From contig JAWKTK010000025.1 of assembly GCA_041399205.1 (NCBI GenBank), forward strand, positions 70,163 to 134,162: a DNA stretch of 64,000 nt. The letters are read 5' to 3'. The stretch comes from JAGQOZ01 sp041399205 (lineage in GTDB: Bacteria > Planctomycetota > Planctomycetia > Pirellulales > Pirellulaceae). Positions 9,158-17,391 of this stretch are shown one piece after another. The notes under the pieces are model-generated. The model saw only the letters and a program-made list of their open reading frames with translations, did no database searches and was not told the origin of the DNA. The position numbers were made by a program, and so were the translations under genes. Position 1 is the stretch's first letter; each line of letters begins with the position of its first letter.

Positions 9158-9954
9158 GTAACAACTTGCCCCGCAATGATCCGAACGATCAACTGGAACG
9201 TTTTCTGGACGATTTACTTTCCCCAGCAGAACGCGAAGCCGCGTCAAAAGGTTGGGCGAATCATCCAGAAATCGCGGCGGAAATCGAATTGCAGCAGCAA
9301 CTGGACCAGCGTTTACGCGAAGCGCTTGCGCCTCCTGATATTTCCCAAGATCAAGTAGAACAATGGCTGGCGGCTGATCCACTTTGCCATGACGTTTCGC
9401 CATCTGGTGACGTTCAACCTGCAGCCCGGAGTAAACCTTCGAATCATCCGAACCGCCGCCGCTGGATTGTTTTTACCAGCTTGGCGACTACGGTCTTGTT
9501 GATGTTAGGGCTCTGGTTTGTGGACGGCAAACGGCACATTCGACCGCATTTTGAACCACGATCGCTGACGGCCATTTATGCCGAGACGGTCGAGCAAGGC
9601 TTTCGACCGTATTATTTTTGTGATGACGCTGAACGGTTCGCGTTGACGTTTGCCAAGCGCCAACAAACGCCGTTGGAATTGGCCGAGATGCCGGCGGATC
9701 GCCATATGGTGGGACTGTCGTACCCAGGCGGGTTGAGCCGAAATACGACGGCCATTTTGTGTTACGTTCAGGAGCAACCGGTGGTGGTCTTTGTAGATGG
9801 GAAAGAATTTGACACGGATGTGGCCTCGTCCGGCCAGCAACCCGAATTGTTTCTGCATCGAAAAACGCTAGGCAACTTGGTGGTCTACGAAGTGGGGCCG
9901 TTTTCTAGTTCGCAATGCCTGGATTTTCTGCGAATAAAAAAGGCGGACGAATAA
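9154..9954 (+). CDS. Putative anti-sigma factor, single-pass membrane protein
   Basis: The product is 266 aa from the ATG at 9154, which overlaps the sigma stop. An upstream in-frame start at 9103 lies inside the sigma gene and is rejected. The N-terminal cytoplasmic part (LERFLDDLLSPAEREAASKG) resembles the helical sigma-binding segment of planctomycete anti-sigma factors. There is no HxxxCxxC zinc motif. One membrane helix spans about residues 104-123, and the C-terminal domain of about 140 residues would be periplasmic. It probably sequesters the upstream ECF factor and senses an envelope signal. Role is inferred from context and topology. Confidence 0.72.
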   Translation: MSNNLPRNDPNDQLERFLDDLLSPAEREAASKGWANHPEIAAEIELQQQLDQRLREALAPPDISQDQVEQWLAADPLCHDVSPSGDVQPAARSKPSNHPNRRRWIVFTSLATTVLLMLGLWFVDGKRHIRPHFEPRSLTAIYAETVEQGFRPYYFCDDAERFALTFAKRQQTPLELAEMPADRHMVGLSYPGGLSRNTTAILCYVQEQPVVVFVDGKEFDTDVASSGQQPELFLHRKTLGNLVVYEVGPFSSSQCLDFLRIKKADE

Positions 9955-10009
9955 TCCGTTTTCTACTCTTCCTGATTGGACCGAACTTAATATCGCTCGC
10001 GTTGGTTGG

Positions 10010-10029
10010 TAGTCCCGCCTTTAGGCGGA
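10010..10029 (+). repeat. Dispersed intergenic repeat unit (single arm)
   Basis: The 20 bases TAGTCCCGCCTTTAGGCGGA occur here once and as both arms of an inverted repeat at 44910-44970. A diverged copy lies at 11731-11757. The gap 9955-10257 otherwise contains only the hairpin at 10182-10214 and an A/T-rich stretch. Confidence 0.8.
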
Positions 10030-10181
10030 ATGGTTCTTCGATTAAATCTCACCGAAAGTCGCGCGTGAATAACACAGTTAGCGATGTCCAACAAAAGTCG
10101 GCATTTTTTTGACCGCAATTTTGTGTTTTGTGCAAGGAAGTCGCACCGTTGCGACATCTGATGTAACAGGGCTGGTATTGG

Positions 10182-10214
10182 GCAAGCGACGTGGGAAATC
10201 ACGCTGTCGCTTGC
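10182..10214 (+). promoter_or_regulatory. Inverted repeat in the leader of the sugar-dehydrogenase gene
   Basis: The arms GCAAGCGAC (10182-10190) and GTCGCTTGC (10206-10214) are exact reverse complements. A smaller inner GTG/CAC pairing lies between them. The hairpin ends 43 nt before the ATG at 10258 and is a possible operator or RNA structure. Function is unknown. Confidence 0.4.
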
Positions 10215-10257
10215 ACGAAACCAAGTAATTTGAAAAGGCTATTAGGGAGGCTTGAGT

Positions 10258-11706
10258 ATGCGGATTGCGTTGCGTTCACTTTTGATGGCGACCATTTTTA
10301 TTGGCGGTCCGTTGGCAATGAACGCCGCGGCAGATTTTCCCACAATTCAATTGGAGCCGCTCAGTCAGCAGGAATTGATTTCGCCCGTGGGGATTACCAA
10401 CGCTGGAGATGGATCGAATCGGTTGTTTGTAGTCGAGCAACGAGGCACCATTCGGATATTCGAAAATGGTTCGCTGCTTCCAGATCCGTTGATTGATCTG
10501 TCGTCGCAGTTGGTTCCCGAACGACCTGGGTTTGATGAACGAGGCCTCTTGGGACTGGCGTTTCATCCGAATTTCGGCGAAGCCAACGTTCCGGGAAACG
10601 ACAAATTTTACGTCTACTACAGCGCTCCGCAGCCGAACGGTGATCCAGAAGATCCCGTCAATCCAGTGGATCACCAAAGCGTGGTGGCCGAGTATTCACT
10701 AACCGCCTTGGGGGCCAACACGGCCGATCCGGCGTCCCAACGCATCTTGATGACATTTGACGAACCGCAATTCAACCATGACGGCGGCAATCTGGCTTTT
10801 GGTCCGGACAACTATTTGTACATCACCACTGGCGATGGTGGCGGCGGCGGCGATAACGAACCAGGGCACACCGGCGGTGGCCCCAACGATCCGCTGGGCG
10901 GTTTGGGAAATTCGCAGGACCTAACCAAATTGTTGGGTAAAGTCCTGCGAATCGACCCCATGGGTTCGAATGGACCCAACGGGCAATATGGAATTCCCAG
11001 TGACAATCCATTCTTGGGGCACGCTACAGCTCGAGACGAAATTTACGCTTACGGGCTGAGAAATCCTTGGCGAGCTTCCTTTGACGATGGACCTGGCGGT
11101 ACGAATCGCATGTTCATTGCCGATGTGGGCCAAGGGGATGTGGAAGAAATCAATCTGCTGGAAGCGGGTGCAAATTATGGTTGGCGAGTGAAAGAGGGAA
11201 CGTTCGATTTTGATCCAACCGCGTCGCCCGATCTGACGTCGCCACTGACCGATCCGATTGCGCAATACGGTCATCCCAGTTCAGAAAACGGACTGCCAAA
11301 TATCGGTTTGTCAGTCACGGGCGGAGTTGTCTACCGTGGCGACGATCCGCAACTGCAAGGAAAGTATCTGTTTGGCGATTGGAGTACTGGCTTCCGAGAT
11401 CCCGACGGGACACTATTGGGGCTGGAGGAAACGGAACCCGGAGTGTTTGATCTTGCCGTGCTGGATGTTGTCGGCGGTAATCCGATTGGCGAATACATTT
11501 TGGCCTTTGGATTGGACGAAAACGGCGAAGCCTATGTGGCCACCAAGGGAACGCTGGCGCCGAGTGCGCTGGACGATAACGGTGTGCCTACCGGAGCGAT
11601 TTATCGAATTCGATCGGTGCCCGAGCCATCCTCGGGCCTTCTGGTTACTTCGGTGATGGTGATCGTTGCCGGTTACTTCCGCCGTCGAATTTGCTCAGAA
11701 AGATGA
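10258..11706 (+). CDS. Secreted PQQ-type glucose/sorbosone dehydrogenase-like protein with PEP-CTERM tail
   Basis: The product is 482 aa. The ATG at 10258 is preferred over the TTG at 10252 because AGGGAGG (10244-10250) is 7 nt from the ATG. A signal peptide is followed by a beta-propeller of the soluble glucose dehydrogenase/GSDH family. Recognisable parts are SPVGITNAGDGSNRLFVVEQ, GLLGLAFHPNF, the FNHDGGNLAFGPDNYLYI signature, YAYGLRNPWRASFD and IADVGQGDVEEIN. The C-terminus (VPEPSSGLLVTS, a hydrophobic stretch, RRR) is a PEP-CTERM exosortase signal. The protein would be sorted to the cell surface and may oxidise sugars. No exosortase is in the window. Confidence 0.92.
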   Translation: MRIALRSLLMATIFIGGPLAMNAAADFPTIQLEPLSQQELISPVGITNAGDGSNRLFVVEQRGTIRIFENGSLLPDPLIDLSSQLVPERPGFDERGLLGLAFHPNFGEANVPGNDKFYVYYSAPQPNGDPEDPVNPVDHQSVVAEYSLTALGANTADPASQRILMTFDEPQFNHDGGNLAFGPDNYLYITTGDGGGGGDNEPGHTGGGPNDPLGGLGNSQDLTKLLGKVLRIDPMGSNGPNGQYGIPSDNPFLGHATARDEIYAYGLRNPWRASFDDGPGGTNRMFIADVGQGDVEEINLLEAGANYGWRVKEGTFDFDPTASPDLTSPLTDPIAQYGHPSSENGLPNIGLSVTGGVVYRGDDPQLQGKYLFGDWSTGFRDPDGTLLGLEETEPGVFDLAVLDVVGGNPIGEYILAFGLDENGEAYVATKGTLAPSALDDNGVPTGAIYRIRSVPEPSSGLLVTSVMVIVAGYFRRRICSER

Positions 11707-11730
11707 TACGATGGTGCCATGAAGGACCCA

Positions 11731-11757
11731 GTTGGTTCGTAGTATCGCCTTAAACGG
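11731..11757 (+). repeat. Diverged copy of the dispersed intergenic repeat
   Basis: GTTGGTTCGTAGTATCGCCT followed by TAAACGG matches the 10010 and 44910-44970 repeats, including the flanking GTTGGTTNGTAGT, with a few substitutions. It lies in the 111-bp gap between two PEP-CTERM genes. Confidence 0.55.
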
Positions 11758-11817
11758 AAAGCCGACTTCCCCAAGAAGACCGCTTCAGGGCGAGACGGCG
11801 AACTCGCAAATGGTGTC

Positions 11818-12914
11818 ATGGTAGGTATTGGTCTCCGAGTAATGCAGTTTATGAACGACAGAGGTTTTGCGGTGAATCGATTGATGTATTTTGGTCAGAG
11901 TTTGTTCGTCTATTTCTTGCTGGTTGCCGTGGCGCTGGCAGCCGAAGTAAGGCCTCCGGTTGGATTCGATTCAGGAACTGCGGAAGGCTGGATCGCCGGC
12001 CAAGCGTTTGCTAATCCAACGCTCCAGTCCAGTGGCGGTCCGCAAGGTGACGGAGACTCGTTCTTGCTGGTTGTGGGCAATGGCGGCAATGGCCCCGGAT
12101 CCATTCCGGCAACGTTGAATAATGATCCGGAATGGGTCGGTGACTATGTCACTCCCGGAATTACTTCACTGTCGGTCGACATGATGAACGCCGAGGAATC
12201 TAGCTCGTTGCAAATGCGCTTAGTATTGTTTGGTCCGAGCAACCTGAACACGCGTTGGACTTCCGTGGATTTTGTCACCGTGCCGAACGACGGCGTCTGG
12301 CGGAATTATCAGTTCCCGATTGACGAAGCCTCTTTGACTCGAGTTGCCGGAAATGGAACATTCGACAACCTGCTGGGATCGGTGTCGCGAATCATGCTAC
12401 GCAATGATTCTGGTTCGCCTTCTCGAGGTGGTTCGGCCGCACGAGCTAACTTGGGAATCGACAATATCGCCTTTTTGTCGGGAATCCTAGGTGACTATAA
12501 CGGCAACAATCAGTTGGATGCAGGTGATTTGGATTTACAAGCCATTGGTATTGCGGCGAATGACTTGGCGTTTGATTTGGATGGCAACGGTCAAACCGAT
12601 AACGATGACCGAACGGCCTGGATTCGAGACTTGCAAAAATCATGGGTTGGCGATTCCAATTTCGATGGCGAATTTAACAGTTCGGACTTTGTGGCGGTCT
12701 TTTCTGTTGGAAAATATGAAACCGGGGCCATGGCTACCTATTCCGAAGGTGACTGGAACGGAGATCAATTTTTGAAAGCAGCGATCTTGTCGCGGCGTTT
12801 CAGGACGGCGGCTTTGAACTGGGGCCTCGAGTAGACGTGGCGGCGGTGCCCGAACCAGCGTCGACCGTCCTGATGCTATTCGGCCTGCTCGCCTTGGCCG
12901 TCAGACGAAAATAA
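11818..12914 (+). CDS. Secreted beta-sandwich protein with dockerin-like repeats and PEP-CTERM tail; frameshifted near the end
   Basis: The uninterrupted frame runs 11818-12834. A single frameshift at about 12766-12773 (a T-run in CAATTTTTGAA) displaces the tail. In the other frame the expected FESSDLVAAFQDGGFE, VPEPASTVLMLFGLLALA and RRK continue to the TAA at 12912-12914. One inserted base restores the protein. The signal peptide probably starts at the GTG at 11872 (GAGG 7 nt upstream) or one of the upstream ATGs. The mature part has a sandwich domain like a carbohydrate-binding module (FDSGTAEGWIAG). Two calcium-type repeats follow (DYNGNNQLDAGDLDL, DSNFDGEFNSSDFV). It is probably a surface-anchored protein. 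The break may be real, a sequence error, or slippage. Confidence 0.75.
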
Positions 12915-12959
12915 CGGATGAACTTCTTCGATACTCAAGATTTGGAAAGATTGAAAAAC

Positions 12960-13469
12960 ATGAAACGATTCTTTTTTGCCCTAACCATGACCGTATTGCT
13001 TTCGGGAATCAGCCACGCTCAGACACACCTTCTGTCTGGTCCGTTGGATCCCATGCAGGCCTTGACCAATCCGGACAACATCGGTTCCGGAACGGGAGCG
13101 ATTGCGGGTGACTATGACGACATCACCAACACACTCAATTATTCGATCAGTTGGTCGGACCTTACTTCGGACGTCACCAATATGCATTTTCACGTCGGCG
13201 CGCCTGGCGTTAGCGGCGGAGTCGATTTGGGGATTCCCGGGCCGTGGACCAGTCCCTACGTCGGCAGCGGGATTGTGTTGAGTGATGACCAGGAATCGAA
13301 TCTGTTGGCTGGCAACTGGTATGTGAATATCCACACCGGCGATTTTGGTGGTGGCGAAATTCGAGGCCAAGTTAACGTCACTGCGGTTCCCGAACCCAAC
13401 ACCGCTGTCGCGACCGCGTTTGCCAGTCTGGCGGTCTTTGGCATTATTCGCCGAAGACGCCGCAGCTAA
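12960..13469 (+). CDS. CHRD-domain secreted protein with PEP-CTERM tail
   Basis: The product is 169 aa from the ATG at 12960, immediately before the signal peptide MKRFFFALTMTVLLSGISHA. The in-frame start at 12918 is less likely. The body is a CHRD domain, with MHFHVGAPGVSGGVDLGIPG and the diagnostic WYVNIHTGDFGGGEIRGQV. The C-terminus VPEPNTAVATAFASLAVFGI followed by RRRRRS is a PEP-CTERM signal. It is the third PEP-CTERM gene in a row on this strand. CHRD domains occur in chordin and in many bacterial secreted proteins. The molecular role is unknown. Confidence 0.9.
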   Translation: MKRFFFALTMTVLLSGISHAQTHLLSGPLDPMQALTNPDNIGSGTGAIAGDYDDITNTLNYSISWSDLTSDVTNMHFHVGAPGVSGGVDLGIPGPWTSPYVGSGIVLSDDQESNLLAGNWYVNIHTGDFGGGEIRGQVNVTAVPEPNTAVATAFASLAVFGIIRRRRRS

Positions 13470-13530
13470 GTTGCTGTAATCTTGGCTCACGGCGAAGTTG
13501 TTCGGCCCAACGGGCCCGTCGATTGTTTCG

Positions 13531-13581
13531 CCCAGGACAATGTCCTGGGAAATTAGCGGTACGTTGGCCCTTCAGGCCAAC
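13531..13581. terminator. Two short palindromes between convergent genes, possible bidirectional terminator
   Basis: CCCAGGACAATGTCCTGGG (13531-13549) and GTTGGCCCTTCAGGCCAAC (13563-13581) are near-perfect palindromes in the convergent gap 13470-13571. The second runs into the end of the gene at 13572. Neither is followed by a clear T-run, so they may be repeat elements rather than true intrinsic terminators. Confidence 0.4.
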
Positions 13582-14054
13582 GGCCGACCGCGTGCCGATT
13601 GTTGATCACTTGCTTCTCGAGCTTCACGCTCAAACGGGTTGTCGCGATAGAATCGGCGGCCCGTTAACCACACAAACACGGACGAAAGATAGTACGCAGG
13701 CAACATGAACGGACCCCAGCGTTCGTACTGGGCTACATGCACTGTTTCATGCGTGCGGCAAATGTCCAAAGCCACATCGGTTTGCCCAATGATCACGTGT
13801 CCCAACGTTACGGCCAACGTAAACTGGCCATGCGGAAGATGTTGGACAAACCATTTTGCACCGCCGTCATAGAACTCGATCGCTCGGCCGCGAATTTGCA
13901 TTCGTCCACCAAAGCACATTCCTACACCGCCAATGGCAAGGCCAAGCAACGTGTACGGCGCCGCCCAGATGATACCAATGCAAAACAGCGTGCGGTCAAT
14001 TTGCAAAATATTACCTCGTGCGTGGATTGCGTTGGGCTGCGCCGATTGGAGCAA
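13572..14054 (-). CDS. Membrane protein with HExxH-like motif, unknown function
   Basis: The product is 160 aa with two hydrophobic stretches, about residues 24-48 (FCIGIIWAAPYTLLGLAIGG) and 115-130 (FMLPAYYLSSVFVWL). Between them THETVHVAQYERWG contains a zincin-like HExxH (HETVH) on a histidine-rich face. Gln-Tyr-Glu-Arg follows the second His. No family with known biochemistry is recognised. Whether it binds metal is untested. It lies 27 bp after the macro-domain gene on the same strand, so they may be co-transcribed. Confidence 0.65.
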   Translation of the reverse strand: MLQSAQPNAIHARGNILQIDRTLFCIGIIWAAPYTLLGLAIGGVGMCFGGRMQIRGRAIEFYDGGAKWFVQHLPHGQFTLAVTLGHVIIGQTDVALDICRTHETVHVAQYERWGPFMLPAYYLSSVFVWLTGRRFYRDNPFEREAREASDQQSARGRPLA

Positions 14055-14081
14055 CCTGCATCATCAACAAGCTGCAACGGC

Positions 14082-14546
14082 CTAGACTCGGAAGCGAACA
14101 ATAAGAACTCGCCCTTCAAATTGGCAAGATTTAAGTTCGTCTTGCATCATTGCTAAGACATTTTCGTGCGAACCGCCACCGGTACCTGCTCCAATTAGCG
14201 GAAACGCAATGGACGAAAAGCCATGTTCGGCTGCCAAGCGGATCGCGTTTCGAGTCGAATCGCGGATGGACCGTTCGGAAGATCGCCACCACATGCTAAT
14301 GCCGGCCACGTGAATGATCGCTTGATAAGGGAGTCTGCCAGCGCCCGTCATAACGGCATTGCCCAGCGGGATGGGGCCTAGTTTGCCGAGTTCGCGGAAC
14401 GGCCCCGTGCCTGCTCGCTTCTTGATCGCTCCGGAAACTCCCTGCGGCAACAGCAACCACCAAGGAATGATGTTTCGGTTCCAAGCGTTCACGATCACTT
14501 CTACATCTTGATCCAGTAAATCACCGTGAACGATTTCTAGCTGCAT
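14082..14546 (-). CDS. Macro-domain (ADP-ribose-binding) protein
   Basis: The product is 154 aa, the usual size of a stand-alone macro domain. The start VHGDLLDQDVEVIVNAWNRN matches the GD(I/L)...DVIVNAAN signature, and PQGVSGAIKKRAG the GGGVDGAIHRAAG loop. IAFPLIGAGTGGGS matches the distal phosphate loop. The family removes or binds ADP-ribose and O-acetyl-ADP-ribose. The VNAWN and leucine-rich IPWWLLLP variant differs from typical MacroD-type enzymes, so the precise substrate is uncertain. Confidence 0.9.
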   Translation of the reverse strand: MQLEIVHGDLLDQDVEVIVNAWNRNIIPWWLLLPQGVSGAIKKRAGTGPFRELGKLGPIPLGNAVMTGAGRLPYQAIIHVAGISMWWRSSERSIRDSTRNAIRLAAEHGFSSIAFPLIGAGTGGGSHENVLAMMQDELKSCQFEGRVLIVRFRV

Positions 14547-14740
14547 GGGACGAGGCCTTTGATACTGATTGGTTCAGCGATATTCTCTTTCACTGACTTT
14601 ACAAATTCGCTTTGGATTTGCCAAATTTTTTCTGGGCTGGATTGACTTGACGAGGCGGTCAGTGCATTGAAATCCGTAGCGATGTGTTTCCATTTTTACA
14701 ATGGCATTTTTTGACTCTCTGAAGTTTCGGCAGTGTTTAG

Positions 14741-15172
14741 CTACGGAAAGGTGGACGTCCAAAAACACGCTCGACAACGTTCGCCATCAAAAACGCCCTG
14801 GCCGTGCGGCGGCCAAAACGTGTAGCCTCGTCTAACAATTCGGCGATCGGCGGCAAGGCACATCGGTTCGAAATAAACGGTTGGCTCGGTGAGCGGAGCA
14901 ATCTGCCAACCGAGATCGTTGCACCACGTCAGAAATGCTTCTTCGGAAATGGCGAATTCAGCTTCCTCCGCGCCAAAATCTACATAAATCGTCACGTCCG
15001 CCGCGTCGTCAGGAAGCTGCAGCAAAGGCATGAGATATCGGTTGGCGACTTGGGCTGTATCATGCAAGCGAATCGTTTGGCGTCGGAAGTTTCGATTGAC
15101 GCATGAACCAACCGCAACCATGGCCGCACAAATAGTGACCAGCGCCAGCAGTGATTTGAGGCTTAGTTTCAT
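14741..15172 (-). CDS. Membrane-anchored hypothetical protein
   Basis: The product is 143 aa from the ATG at 15172, next to a hydrophobic anchor MKLSLKSLLALVTICAAMVA of a kind common in planctomycetes. The rest is a soluble domain without a recognised family (VTIYVDFGAEEAEFAISEEA, FWPPHGQG near the C-terminus). It is downstream of the membrane protein at 15190 with a 17-bp gap from the chosen start, so the two are probably an operon. The 194 bp downstream of it (14547-14740) hold nothing recognisable. Confidence 0.6.
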   Translation of the reverse strand: MKLSLKSLLALVTICAAMVAVGSCVNRNFRRQTIRLHDTAQVANRYLMPLLQLPDDAADVTIYVDFGAEEAEFAISEEAFLTWCNDLGWQIAPLTEPTVYFEPMCLAADRRIVRRGYTFWPPHGQGVFDGERCRACFWTSTFP

Positions 15173-15189
15173 GTCAAATAATGGCAAGT

Positions 15190-15537
15190 TCACCGGTTAA
15201 TTACATTGGCCAGCGTGGCGAATCCACATGAAAAGGTAATGGTTCCGCCCAACAACACGGTACCAAACGAAAACCAATGTTGGTCATAGTTTGGTGTAAA
15301 GATTTGGCCTAGTGCGACCAGGCTGCATCCGGCAAGCATGACTAGGACCGACCGACGCAGGTACGTTTGCCTGAGTCGCGAGCCGCAAGCGATACCGGCA
15401 ATGGACCAGAGTAAGACACCCAACGCACTGCGCTGTGAAACCACGGCAGCCAAAATACAAGAAAACGTGGTGACAGTAAGGATGAACGATAGGCTGATTT
15501 GGCCCTGTGATAGCTCGTGCCGTTTAGTCTCGCCCAT
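15190..15537 (-). CDS. Small multi-pass membrane protein, unknown
   Basis: The product is 115 aa with about four hydrophobic segments (SFILTVTTFSCILAAVVS, ALGVLLWSIAGIACG, VLVMLAGCSLVALGQ, GTVLLGGTITFSCGFATLA). No conserved motif points to a function. It is upstream of the anchored protein at 14741-15172. Codon use and continuous hydrophobic patterning support a real gene. Confidence 0.6.
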   Translation of the reverse strand: MGETKRHELSQGQISLSFILTVTTFSCILAAVVSQRSALGVLLWSIAGIACGSRLRQTYLRRSVLVMLAGCSLVALGQIFTPNYDQHWFSFGTVLLGGTITFSCGFATLANVINR

Positions 15538-15631
15538 TCTAATTTGCTCGCAAGTAAAAGTTGCAAGATTCGAAGCAACCGCGTTGAAATACTCGTGTTA
15601 ACCGTTGTCAGTAAAACTCAAAACACGCGTA

Positions 15632-16132
15632 TCAGCTACTCGCCGAGCCGATTTTCTCGATCAGTAGTTCACGAAGACGCCTGTCATCTGTTTCCGTTAG
15701 CACTCGACGAGGAATAACGGTCACATCGCGTTTGCCATAATAAAGAATGAAAAAATCGTCATCATACAGCCACGATTGATAAATGGACCATTGCAGTTGC
15801 GATTCGATGCTGTTCGTTTTGAAGTCGATACCTTCGTCCGAAAACACCAGCGAATATTCGTCCTTCAGCTTGGGCTGCGAGCGGTAAATCATACCGGGCA
15901 AAACAAATAACGCGTAGATGACCATCAGCAGCATCACTGCTCCGATAATCGTTATCGCCCAGCCGGCCCAACGATCGGAGGAATAGAACAGCAAGTAGAT
16001 GCCCGCTGTCATTGCCAATAATCCGCCAATAACGTCGCGGCCGACCTTGAGAGTCGCACGATAGTGCCGCTTCATCGCCAGAATGTATTCGTCGCGAGTA
16101 TACGTGAAGGTGATGGAAACGGGTGAGGTCAT
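15632..16132 (-). CDS. YcxB-like membrane protein
   Basis: The product is 166 aa from the ATG at 16132. Two adjacent membrane helices near residues 35-85 (DVIGGLLAMTAGIYLLFYSS, WAITIIGAVMLLMVIYALFV) are followed by a C-terminal YcxB-type segment: YSLVFSDEGIDFKTNSIESQ, LQWSIYQSWLYDDDFFILYY and VIPRRVL. That order (helical pair, then the beta-rich IPxR region) is the YcxB family. Function is unknown. The upstream extension to 16198 lacks features and was not used. Confidence 0.75.
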   Translation of the reverse strand: MTSPVSITFTYTRDEYILAMKRHYRATLKVGRDVIGGLLAMTAGIYLLFYSSDRWAGWAITIIGAVMLLMVIYALFVLPGMIYRSQPKLKDEYSLVFSDEGIDFKTNSIESQLQWSIYQSWLYDDDFFILYYGKRDVTVIPRRVLTETDDRRLRELLIEKIGSASS

Positions 16133-16393
16133 CTGTTCATTTCCGCCTATGACAGAAGTCTTGTGATACGAGCGAATTCGAAACCGATACCACAGCAAGT
16201 GCTGCCGACGAACAACGCGTGAAAGACATGGCTTGGACTCGATTCTAATTCCAACAACCGAAGGTCTTGTGACACCGTTTAATTCGAATCAAGCGATTTT
16301 GAATTGCCAGCCAATTATACTCTGGCCGTTCTTCGTTGCCAAACATCAGAAGGTTCCTACGGGATAGGCGGCACTTTCGCCCCGTGCCGGCTT

Positions 16394-16425
16394 GTCCGAC
16401 ACGAGCGAACGCTTTGAAGTTAGCA
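16394..16425. repeat. Dispersed intergenic repeat, copy A
   Basis: A 32-bp stretch beginning GTCCGACACGAGCG and ending AAGTTAGCA matches 17304-17335 at 25 of 32 positions. It sits in the 418-bp non-coding gap 16133-16550, where I see no gene. Confidence 0.6.
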
Positions 16426-16550
16426 CGATTTGATTGGCACCGAACTCGATGAAACAGGAACGCAGCTCCCCTTGCGGCTTGTCCGGCAGGTTGCGAAGTA
16501 ACGGGAACTTCGCAGGCAGGTTTGTTGTCGCATGGGCGTGGCGAGATTGT

Positions 16551-17120
16551 TTACTTCGGAGAGAACGTGAATTCTAGGACTAGCACTGTGACAAGTACGC
16601 TGAATAACCAGTACGTCACGGCGGGATCGATTTTCGCAGGGTCGGCGAGAAACGGCTTGATCGGGCCAAGTCGATGCCAAAGATGCAATCCCAGCGGTAT
16701 TGTAATCGCACCGAATAGCAACAGCGTCCAAGTTGCAGAGCCTTGTTTTAGCATGACACCGCAATCGCCGACTCCATCCATTGAACCAAAGGCGATGTAC
16801 GCTCCATTCGCGATGAGACAGAAACCGGCAAAGAAGCACCCGATCTGGCGGGCGACGGGAATTCGCCGAGGAATAAATCGCCAGATGAGAACGGGAATGC
16901 TGCTGCCAAGAATCGGACCGAGCCACACAACGGTCAATGGATGAGGATTTGGAGAAACGTCTGTACGTGAAATTGTCAGCGGATACAAAACAACTCGAGC
17001 GACCGTTCCACCGGTGGCCAACGCGCCTACGACGTGCCCGAATTCGTGAACCGCCAACATTACGAACCAGCTTAACGCTAAAAGCGAACCGATAAACATG
17101 ACTTGGTGAAAACGTTGCAT
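16551..17120 (-). CDS. M50-like site-2 protease family membrane protein
   Basis: The product is 189 aa. The first helix is followed by MLAVHEFGHVVGALATGG, the HExxH motif of M50 metallopeptidases, here within a membrane helix as in the family. Several further hydrophobic segments follow (about 60-80, 88-108, 125-145, 165-185). The usual second motif (NxxPxxPxDG) is not obvious; MDGVGDCG may be a remnant. It could therefore be an active minimal protease or an inactive relative. An overlapping longer frame (16420-17133) has no features and is taken as a shadow. Confidence 0.75.
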   Translation of the reverse strand: MQRFHQVMFIGSLLALSWFVMLAVHEFGHVVGALATGGTVARVVLYPLTISRTDVSPNPHPLTVVWLGPILGSSIPVLIWRFIPRRIPVARQIGCFFAGFCLIANGAYIAFGSMDGVGDCGVMLKQGSATWTLLLFGAITIPLGLHLWHRLGPIKPFLADPAKIDPAVTYWLFSVLVTVLVLEFTFSPK

Positions 17121-17303
17121 TCGAAGAAGTCAATCGAATTGTAAACTCGCCTTGCCCGGCAAGAAGCGAAAACTTCTGTTCGGGTTGGGCAAGCCAACCG
17201 GGGCGTTGTTGTTGGTATAGACGGATATAATCTCGCTAACTGTAAAGCACCGGCCTGTGCTGGGCAAGCCAGCACAGAGTAGCCGGGTCGTCCCTTGTCG
17301 GCC

Positions 17304-17335
17304 GTCCGACATGAGCGCGAGTTCTAAAGTTAGCA
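17304..17335. repeat. Dispersed intergenic repeat, copy B
   Basis: The partner of 16394-16425, in the 271-bp gap 17121-17391. The same gap holds the short repeated word GGGCAAGCCA at two places, around 17186 and 17262. Confidence 0.6.
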
Positions 17336-17391
17336 ACTCGTTCGAAAGCAACGAGCCCATTGAACCGGAATAAACGGTGTGCGTTGGCCGT

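Noticed and set aside
12760..12780. Programmed ribosomal frameshift at the T-run
   Set aside because: No downstream pseudoknot or SD-like stimulator was seen, and other genes in the window show similar one-base breaks, so error or mutation is more likely.
16420..17133. 237-aa minus-strand open frame over the M50-like gene
   Set aside because: It is Ser/Arg/Cys-rich with no hydrophobic pattern, while the overlapping frame has HEFGH and clear membrane helices. It is a shadow.
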